Below, piece after piece: positions 56,769 to 64,000 of a DNA stretch of 64,000 bases (positions are counted from its first letter, which is position 1; the number at the start of each line of letters is the position of its first letter). The notes beneath the pieces were generated by a model. The model was not told the DNA's origin. It made no database searches and worked only from the letters and a program-made list of their open reading frames with translations. A program made the translations under genes and the position numbers. Origin of the DNA: Cannabis sativa (Eukaryota; Streptophyta; Magnoliopsida; Rosales; Cannabaceae); NCBI RefSeq assembly GCF_029168945.1, contig NC_083603.1, positions 49,176,406 through 49,240,405 on the forward strand. The letters are read 5' to 3'.

Positions 56769-59700
56769 TTATATTTCATCTAAGTTGGTCATTCCTAGCT
56801 CTCTTCTAATGAAACTAAATCTCTCATCACTAAGAGGCTTGGTGAATATATCCGCTAATTGGAATTCGGTGCTTACAAAGTCTAGCATAATATCACCTCT
56901 TTGGATATGATCTCTAAGGAAGTGGTGCCTTATGTCAATATGCTTGGCTCTAGAATGCAATATTGGATTCTTAGAGAGGTTAATGGCACTAGTGTTATCA
57001 CACTTTATGGGTGTACATTCAAAATCAATATCAAAATCCTTAAGAGTTTGTTTCATCCAAAGTATTTGTGCACAACAACTACCCGCGGCTATATATTCGG
57101 CTTCGGTTGTGGATAGAGCTACCGAGTTTTGTTTCTTGCTAAACCATGACACTAAGGAATTTCCTAAAAAGTGACAAGTTCCACTAGTACTTTTTCTATC
57201 CGTCTTACAACCGGCAAAGTCGGCATCCGAGAAGCTAACTATTTCAAAGTTTGAGTTCTTGGGGTACCAAAGTCCTAGATTCATTGTGCCTATCAAGTAT
57301 CTAAATATTCTTTTAACGGCACTTAAGTGGGATTCTTTAGGACAAGATTGGTACCTAGCACAAAGACCAACACTAAACAAAATATCCGGTCTACTAGCGG
57401 TTAAATATAATAAAGAGCCAATCATACCTCGATACTTGGTGATGTCCACATTCTTACCGCTTTCATCTTTGTCCATCTTTATGGATGTGCTCATGGGTGT
57501 ATTCATGGACTTTGCATTTGCCAAGTCAAACTTTTGAAGAAGATCCTTGATGTACTTAGTTTGACCTATGAATATGCCATCCTTTTGTTGCTTGATTTGA
57601 AGTCCAAGAAAAAAGTTGAGTTCTCCCATCATGCTCATCTCAAACTCACTATGCATACACTTAGAAAATTCTTCACAAAGAGCATCATTAGTAGCACCAA
57701 AGATAATATCATCAACATAAATTTGTACTATAATAATGTCTTTGGATTTTCTTTTTATAAAAAGTGTATTATCCGCTTTTCCCATTGAAAAACCATTTGA
57801 AATAAGAAAAGTGCTTAATCTTTCATACCAAGCTCTAGGAGCTTGCTTTAAACCATATAAAGCCTTTTTCAATTTGTAAACATGGTTAGGGTATTTATGA
57901 TTTTGAAAACCGGGTGGTTGAGAGACATAAACCTCTTCCATAATGTACCCATTTAAGAATGCACTTTTTACATCCATTTGATACAAGATAAAATTCTTGT
58001 GGCATGCAAAAGCTAACAACATTCTAATGGACTCAAGTCTTGCTACCGGGGCAAAGGTTTCCTCATAATCAATTCCTTCTTCTTGATTGTAACCTTGGGC
58101 CACTAATCTAGCCTTGTTACGCACAATGACCCCATGCTCATCTACCTTATTTCTATAGACCCATTTTGTTCCAATCACCGATTGATGTGACGGTCTTGGA
58201 ACTAACTCCCAAACATTATTTCTTATAAATTGATTTATTTCTTCTTGCATAGCTAGAAGCCAAAATTCATCAACTTCGGCCTCTTTAAAATTCTTTGGTT
58301 CAATTTGAGAAATAAAAGCAATGAAATTACACAAGTTTCTAAGGGAGTTTCTAGTAGTGACACCTTGAGAAGGATCACCTAGAATTTGGTCTATAGGATG
58401 AGCACTTTTGAATTTCCACTCATGTGGAAGGTTAGAGTTCATACCTTGGCTTTCATTTACCTTGTCCACGGGTGGTTCCTCTTTGGGAGTTTGTGAAGGA
58501 GCATTGGAAGTCTCTCCAATTTCGAGATTTTGAACCTCATCTCCCAAACCTACAACATCATCATCTAAACTTTTGCTTGTAGGCGGGTTAGTCTCATCAA
58601 AAGCAACATGAATAGATTCTTCAACAACATTAGTTCTTTTGTTATAAATTCTATAAGCTTTACTATGTGTTGAATACCCTATAAAAATTCCAACATCGGA
58701 TTTCGCATCAAATTTTCCAAGGTTGTCCTTGGTGTTTAAAATGTAACATTTGCATCCAAAAACTTTAAAATAACCAATGTTGGGTTTTCTTCCTTTCCAA
58801 AGCTCATAAGGGGTTTTATTCATGTTGGGCCTAATGAAAACACGATTCAAAATATAGCAAGAGGTATTAACGGCCTCGGCCCAAAAATATTTTGGTAATG
58901 AAATTTCATTTAGCATTGACCTAGCCATTTCTTGAATTGTTCTATTCTTCCTTTCGACAACTCCATTTTGTTGTGGAGTTCTTGGTGCCGAAAAGTTATG
59001 GTTAAAACCATGATCTTCACAAAACAATTCTAAGGCATCATTGTCAAACTCACCACCATGGTCACTCCTAACGGAGGTAATAGAATATCCTTTTTCATTT
59101 TGCACATTTTTACAAAATTTGACAAAGTTTTCCAAAACATCACTTTTAAGAGTCAAGAAAATAACCCAAGTAAATCTTGAAAAATCATCAACAATTACAA
59201 ATGCATAGTATTTACCACCAAGACTAGCAATTCTAGAAGGACCAAATAAATCAATATGAAGCAATTGCAAAGGTCTAGTAGTTGAAATTTCTTTCTTGGA
59301 ATGAAAAGATGTTTTAATTTGTTTTCCAAATTGGCATGCATCACAAAGTTTATCTTTAACAAACGGAATAGATGGCAAACCAATAACAAGATCTTTTCTA
59401 ACCAATTTTGAAATAGAATCCATACTAGCATGTCCTAATCTTCTATGCCACAACCAAGAATTATCATTCATAACGGTTAAACATTTATTTTTACTATCAA
59501 AAGAATCAACATCAATAACATACACATTATCCTTCCTTACTCCAAGGAAAATAACTTCATTGGTTGAAACATTTTCAATGGAGCATTTTGAGGATTCAAA
59601 CACAACACGAAAACCTATATCACATAATTGACTAATACTAAGCAAGTTATGTTTAAGATTATCAACAAGAAGCACATTTTTAATACATGGAGAGTATATG

Positions 59701-60932
59701 TTACCGATATCACCAATGCCCAAGATTTTTCCTTTTGAATTGTCTCCAAAAGTGACAAAGCCACTTTCCTTGCTTTTAAAGCTTGAAAATCTTGATGGAT
59801 CACCGGTCATATGCTTTGAACATCCACTATCCAAGAACCATAAGCTTTGGCTCTTTCTTGTTGATTCCCCATCATCAAGTGCCATCATGCACATGTTTGC
59901 CACTTCATTCTTTCCTTCTTCTTCGGAGTCCTCTTCGTCACTATTGAGCCAATCCGCCAACATTGCCCTTCCTTTGTATTTGTTCTTCTTTCTCATTGGG
60001 CAATCCATCTTCATATGTCCGGGCTTCTTGCACTCAAAGCAAATTGGTGGATCATCTTTGCTTTTTCTTTCTTTTGAGTCACTCCCTCTTTGTGGCCTCT
60101 TCCCAAAGTTCTTTTTGAATTTCATGAACTTTTTGTATTTCTTAGAGAAGAGTGCCAAGTCCTCCATGTCACTACATAAGCTTTCCTCATCTTCTTCACT
60201 AATGGCATGGGAGGAGGAAGACTTGAATGCAATAGTCTTCTTTTTCTTCTCAACTTCCTCTTCTTCTTGAGCACTCATGAAAATTTCATGGTTCATGAGT
60301 GAGGCAATTAGTTCTTCCAAGGGAAGTGTTGAGAGATCCTTGGCTTCTTGAATGGCAACCACCTTTCCTTGATAAGCCTTGGTGAGACTTCTCAAAATCT
60401 TGGTCACCATATCCTTTTGAGTAAGTACCTTGCCAAGAGAGTTCAAACCATTAGTAATTGTAGTGAAGCGAGTATACATATTAGCAATGGTTTCATCCGA
60501 TTTCATCTTAAAGTTCTCATATTGAGTGGAATAAATTTGAATTTTAGTTTCCTTCATAGCACTAGTTCCTTGATGAGTGACTTCAAGCATTTTCCACATA
60601 TCATAAGCGGTAGAGGCTTGTTCAATATTTTTAAAAATATCTCTATCCAAACCACATATAAGAGCATATTTAGCTTTAGCATTTTTAGAAAGCATTTTCT
60701 TATCATTTTCATCATATGCTTCATAAGTCTTAATTACTTCAACACCATTTATGACATGTTTAGCAACATAAGGACCACTAGACACAATATGCCACAAATC
60801 ATAGTCAATAGATTGAAGGTAAGTTTCCATTCTAATTTTCCAATAAGGAAAATCTACTCCATTGAAGTATGGTGCTCTATTTGTGCTAAAACCTTCTAAC
60901 ATGTTATTTTGTGAATTACTTGGAAACGCCAT
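56769..60932 (-). CDS. Sire-B Gag-Pol polyprotein, intact, 1387 residues
   Basis: One uninterrupted frame from the ATG at 60932 to 56769. Residues 1-355 match Sire-C Gag, with UBN2 and the CCHC knuckle at about 298-311. The spliced-type junction DDG/EST follows, then protease WFLDSG (about 364-369) and the pre-integrase zinc region. Integrase D561-D624-E660 has D(35)E spacing. RT has [11 protein letters not shown] and YVDD at 1072-1075, and RNase H has SDADFAG from about 1235, then TTEAEYIAA and [11 protein letters not shown]. No catalytic residue is missing. The second CCHC knuckle and coiled coil of the long Gag are absent. It could be active if transcribed, but free Gag could not arise from this copy by intron retention. 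Confidence 0.95.
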   Translation of the reverse strand: MAFPSNSQNNMLEGFSTNRAPYFNGVDFPYWKIRMETYLQSIDYDLWHIVSSGPYVAKHVINGVEVIKTYEAYDENDKKMLSKNAKAKYALICGLDRDIFKNIEQASTAYDMWKMLEVTHQGTSAMKETKIQIYSTQYENFKMKSDETIANMYTRFTTITNGLNSLGKVLTQKDMVTKILRSLTKAYQGKVVAIQEAKDLSTLPLEELIASLMNHEIFMSAQEEEEVEKKKKTIAFKSSSSHAISEEDEESLCSDMEDLALFSKKYKKFMKFKKNFGKRPQRGSDSKERKSKDDPPICFECKKPGHMKMDCPMRKKNKYKGRAMLADWLNSDEEDSEEEGKNEVANMCMMALDDGESTRKSQSLWFLDSGCSKHMTGDPSRFSSFKSKESGFVTFGDNSKGKILGIGDIGNIYSPCIKNVLLVDNLKHNLLSISQLCDIGFRVVFESSKCSIENVSTNEVIFLGVRKDNVYVIDVDSFDSKNKCLTVMNDNSWLWHRRLGHASMDSISKLVRKDLVIGLPSIPFVKDKLCDACQFGKQIKTSFHSKKEISTTRPLQLLHIDLFGPSRIASLGGKYYAFVIVDDFSRFTWVIFLTLKSDVLENFVKFCKNVQNEKGYSITSVRSDHGGEFDNDALELFCEDHGFNHNFSAPRTPQQNGVVERKNRTIQEMARSMLNEISLPKYFWAEAVNTSCYILNRVFIRPNMNKTPYELWKGRKPNIGYFKVFGCKCYILNTKDNLGKFDAKSDVGIFIGYSTHSKAYRIYNKRTNVVEESIHVAFDETNPPTSKSLDDDVVGLGDEVQNLEIGETSNAPSQTPKEEPPVDKVNESQGMNSNLPHEWKFKSAHPIDQILGDPSQGVTTRNSLRNLCNFIAFISQIEPKNFKEAEVDEFWLLAMQEEINQFIRNNVWELVPRPSHQSVIGTKWVYRNKVDEHGVIVRNKARLVAQGYNQEEGIDYEETFAPVARLESIRMLLAFACHKNFILYQMDVKSAFLNGYIMEEVYVSQPPGFQNHKYPNHVYKLKKALYGLKQAPRAWYERLSTFLISNGFSMGKADNTLFIKRKSKDIIIVQIYVDDIIFGATNDALCEEFSKCMHSEFEMSMMGELNFFLGLQIKQQKDGIFIGQTKYIKDLLQKFDLANAKSMNTPMSTSIKMDKDESGKNVDITKYRGMIGSLLYLTASRPDILFSVGLCARYQSCPKESHLSAVKRIFRYLIGTMNLGLWYPKNSNFEIVSFSDADFAGCKTDRKSTSGTCHFLGNSLVSWFSKKQNSVALSTTEAEYIAAGSCCAQILWMKQTLKDFDIDFECTPIKCDNTSAINLSKNPILHSRAKHIDIRHHFLRDHIQRGDIMLDFVSTEFQLADIFTKPLSDERFSFIRRELGMTNLDEI

Positions 60933-60972
60933 GCTCTAGATTGTGAAATCTAATCAAATAATTTGAGCCCTT

Positions 60973-60984
60973 GCTACGATACCA
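60973..60984 (-). other. Sire-B primer-binding site, altered
   Basis: The minus strand reads TGGTATCGTAGC where Sire-C has TGGTATCAGAGC. The first seven bases still match initiator tRNA-Met. Confidence 0.8.
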
Positions 60985-60986
60985 AT

Positions 60987-62457
60987 TGTTAGCCCAAGAT
61001 ATGTTTCCAAGAGGGGGGTGAATTGGAAATTTAAACTAATTTCGGAAAATTAAAACTTTTAACACAAAATTATGCAATTAGTCAATTAATCAAGTAAAAG
61101 CAAGTAGTATGGCAAGCAATATATTAAGACAAATAATTAAACTTGTAAAGTAAAGAGTTTAAGGATTAGAAAATGCAAACTCTCGATTTTTACAAGGTTC
61201 GGTAGAACTATGCCACCTACGTCCTTGGTCTTCAAAGCTATGGACCTAGCTTTGAGTTCCAATATCGAGCCAAGTTAACGGGCTTGACTAACCCTTACAA
61301 CCGGAAATTTTCACCAAGGTATTTCCAAACCTCTTACAATAGTTTCGCACCCCAGGACTATTAACCTCTTTCTCGGATTGTTAAAGTGCCAATCTCACTA
61401 TTTCCGGGTTGTTTACAAAACCGGTGCCAACCTCACCTCAATCACAATATGGAAATGTGTTTGATATACAAGCTAAAATCACTCTAGAAATATGATGATA
61501 CAATGGAAACCTAGAGTGAAAAGCAAGCACACTTAAGATGAATAAAATCAAATTTTGGCTCAAAGTGTGTGAAAAGTGTTGGTTTGGATTTCAAACTTAG
61601 AAGCTCCTTAATCTCACTTAGATAGGTTAGATATATGTAATAAATGCTCAACCAACTTATTTTTTGAAAGAAAAATCGAGTTTATATAGTGTTTGATGAA
61701 AAACTAGCCGTTTATAGCCGTTAGCACGTTTCCCGAGGTGGGGTCAGCCATGAACCGGAAGTCCGGATGGGAACCGGAATTCCGGATTGATTACAACCGG
61801 AATTCCGGTTGCCAACCGGAATTCCGGATGGCTGACCGATGTAAAAATGCCACTTTTCGGGACTTAAACGCGCATAACTTCTTACTCGATTATCCGATTT
61901 CAGAAATTCCAACTTTGTTCTCTTAGTTAAACAAAATGTGATTTAGAAATTCAATCAAAAAATTTTTTGAACTATCGTGTGAGAAAACTTGTTGCACAAG
62001 TTAGTGAATGGGCCAAAATTCAAATTTATAAAAACTTAGTGTGCTATGCAAATCACTTTAACAAGACTAAATTAGATTTATACCATTTAATTTTGAGTAG
62101 TCTTGATGTAGATGAGCCTCCTAGCTTGATTTGCATGTTTTTGATCCCAAGTTGATTTTTCCCGAGAGTTGACCTTGACTTTGACTTTGACTTTGACTTT
62201 CGGGTTGACTTTTTGACTTTGGGATTTTGAAGACCTCTTTTGAATAGGGTCTTGAGTTGTTGATCCCTTGATGAATCTTTTGCTCTTGATATTCTTGTTG
62301 AGTCCATTTAGTGTTGCTTTTAAAAGTTTGGTAAAAATACCAAAATATTTATTTTCTCTTTTAAATTTGCTACAAAATCAATAAATCATTAGTAACAAAT
62401 AATAATCAAATATTTGCTAATCATCAAAACAAGGAGATCGAAAAGTTTGAGTTAACA
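60987..62457 (-). repeat. Sire-B 5' LTR
   Basis: 1471 bp in minus orientation. It carries the TTGAC array, the palindrome cluster (about 61754-61835) and the TATA box (61680-61689), as in Sire-C. Confidence 0.95.
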
Positions 62458-62462
62458 TCAAT

Positions 62463-63364
62463 TCGATATGAAAGATTTGGGTGAAGCAGCCTATGTTCTT
62501 GGTATTCAGATTATCAAAAACCGGAAGAACAGATCTCTTGCTCTCTCTCAAACAACCTACATAGACAAAGTCTTAGAGAGATTCTTCATGAACAACGCCA
62601 ATGGGGCAAACATGCCTTCTAGATATGGTATTCGTCTATCTAAGGAACAGTCACCGACTGATCCTCAAGAGATAGAGGACATGGCGAATATTCCCTATGC
62701 CTCTGCAGTTGGAAGTCTAATGTATGCAATGTTATGCACTAGACCTGACATCTGTTATGTTGTTGGAATCGTGAGCAGGTATCAGTCTAATCCACGACAA
62801 GAACATTGGAATGCAGTTAAGTATATTCTGAAATACTTAAAGAGTACAAGGAATCTTTTGTTAGTCTACAAGGGTGGTGCTTTAAATCCCATAGGCTACA
62901 CTGATTCAGATTTCCAGGCAAGTCTTGAAGACAGGAAATCTACATCTGGGATGGTGTTTACTCTTAGGGGTGGAGCAGTGGTTTGGAGAAGTGCTAAACA
63001 AACCGCGATATCGCACTCAAGTATGGAAGCTGAATACATAGCAGCAGCCGAAGCTGCTAAAGAACTAGTCTGGCTAAGAAAGTTCTTCACCAGCATAGGT
63101 GTTGTTCCTGGAATGGAAAAGCCTCTGGTACTACTCTGTGATAACAATGGAGCAATAACAAACAGTAAAGAACCTCGAAGCCACAAGAGAAGCAAACACA
63201 TTGAAAGGAAGTATCACATTATCAGAGAATACGTGGCAAGAGGGGATGTACTAGTTGAGAAAGTTGACACAGAGGACAACCTAGCTGATCCATTTACCAA
63301 AGTCCTGGCCGTGACAGCCTTTGAAAAGCACCGTCAGAATTTAGGATTAATTGATATGTACTAA
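62463..63364 (+). pseudogene. Copia-A RT end and RNase H
   Basis: Directly after the second TSD copy the RT frame resumes at FDMKDLGEAAYVLGIQI. It passes PYASAVGSLMYAMLCTRPDI and GYTDSDFQ (RNase H Asp), SSMEAEYIAAAEAAKE and RSKHIERKYHIIREYV, and ends at 63364. This 298-codon stretch is intact; the element is broken elsewhere. Confidence 0.93.
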
Positions 63365-63380
63365 TTAGTTTTATATTAGT

Positions 63381-63392
63381 GCAAGTGGGAGT
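63381..63392 (+). other. Copia-A polypurine tract
   Basis: GCAAGTGGGAGT, one base before the 3' LTR; the usual AAGTGGGAG form of plant Copia elements. Confidence 0.8.
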
Positions 63393-63393
63393 T

Positions 63394-64000
63394 TGTTAGG
63401 TTTTATGCCCTAAATAAAACTCCACTTCAATGTAATCTATTTTATTCAACATCAATAAAGAAACAGAAGTATTTTTCATTCATTTGTGTATGTTTTGGTT
63501 CACTTTATCAATTGCTTGTCTATTTGATTTATAAATTCATCTTAAACCCTTTTCACATACTTGATCATGTTTATTGTGCTGTCATCACATTGGAAAGTAA
63601 ACATGACTATGTGAATAAAGTTTCCTAGATTTATCGGACACGGGGTTTTGCGATATGATAATCTACAACAAGAGTTTACTTGTATTTGGAGAAATACTAT
63701 GTTCTTTCCAGAACATTGGTTAAAGTAAAGCTCAGGTTGGATGCATGGAGTATGCATCGGAAGGGACCGATATTGAACTTTGACTTAGATTTAATTAAAC
63801 TTACCGTAAAATCTATTCAAGTCAATATCGCCAAGTTGATCCTAGATCAAATTATCTTAATCCTGTTATGATTAGGCTCAATCTCAAGAGGCTATTCGTG
63901 TTCCTTGAATTGTTAGTTAAGCCTACTTTTAGGTCAGGGTGATACGTACTTTTTGGGAACACGGTAGTGCAATTGAGTGGGAGTGCTAGCATAAACATGG
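63394..64000 (+). repeat. Copia-A 3' LTR (cut by window end)
   Basis: The first 607 bp match 45199 onward with a few differences (for example CCACTTC versus CCATTTC). The right end and the TSD are outside the window; the expected TSD is AATCC, as at 45194-45198. Confidence 0.93.

Larger units (their letters stand above)
52630..62457 (-). mobile_element. Sire-B: intron-less Sirevirus copy nested in Copia-A
   Basis: 9828 bp in minus orientation with LTRs 60987-62457 (5') and 52630-54106 (3') and TSD TCAAT (52625-52629 and 62458-62462). It has the same family and order as Sire-C, but gag and pol form one frame because the 608-bp segment is missing at exactly its GT/AG ends. The LTR pair differs only in a few bases. 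All catalytic motifs and the third ORF are present. The PBS is altered. Confidence 0.95.
45199..64000 (+). mobile_element. Copia-A element (runs off the right edge), split by Sire-B
   Basis: 5' LTR 45199-47088, PBS, long leader, gag-protease, integrase, RT, [Sire-B 52630-62457], RNase H, polypurine tract and a 3' LTR from 63394 that is cut by the window end. Coding parts are in several frames, so this copy is inactive. The LTR belongs to the same family as the solo LTR at 18580/42299. Confidence 0.93.

Overview
The window is plant nuclear DNA, almost certainly from a eudicot. It contains the 5' part of a spliced gene for the chloroplast protein EXECUTER1, and almost everything else is retrotransposon or DNA-transposon sequence in an AT-rich background. 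I cannot name the species from the sequence. No rRNA, tRNA, CRISPR array or bacterial-type feature was seen.

Layout. 1-4008 (minus): nine exons of an EXECUTER1-like gene running off the left edge. About 4302-9139 (minus): a 5'-truncated, decayed LINE whose poly(A) end lies roughly 290 bp upstream of the EX1 start codon. 9140-12034: AT-rich DNA with a 290-bp tandem duplication, followed by transcript-like and LTR-like sequence. 12142-14222 (minus): a truncated Copia remnant. 14290-15432: an orphan spliced coding remnant, then a long AG microsatellite. 17021-18569: a Mutator-like element with very long terminal inverted repeats and a 9-bp target-site duplication (TSD).

18580-42299 is a three-layer nest. 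A solo Copia LTR (minus; TSD CATAC) is split by a Tat-type Gypsy element (20275-42085; TSD GTCAT). That element is split in turn by a nearly intact Sirevirus-type Copia element, Sire-C (26705-37142, plus; TSD GAACT). The Gypsy element has lost protease and reverse transcriptase but carries a block of antisense genes between an internal and a terminal polypurine tract. One of these genes has four exons, and another is cut in two by Sire-C.

42514-43967 is a non-autonomous hAT-like element (8-bp TSD). 45199 to beyond 64000 is a full Copia element (plus) of the same LTR family as the solo LTR. Its reverse transcriptase is split by a second Sirevirus copy, Sire-B (52630-62457, minus; TSD TCAAT).

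The most interesting signal comes from comparing the two Sirevirus copies. Sire-C has a 608-bp segment (29301-29908) with GT...AG ends between gag and pol. Sire-B lacks exactly this segment, so gag and pol form one 1387-codon reading frame. The simplest reading is that Sire-B was reverse-transcribed from a spliced RNA. In this family, unspliced RNA would then encode a longer Gag with a second zinc knuckle and a stop codon, and spliced RNA would encode Gag-Pol. Both copies also carry a third ORF downstream of pol, four polypurine tracts, CCGGAATTCCGG palindromes in the LTRs and before the third ORF, and a tandem TTGAC (W-box-like) array in each LTR.
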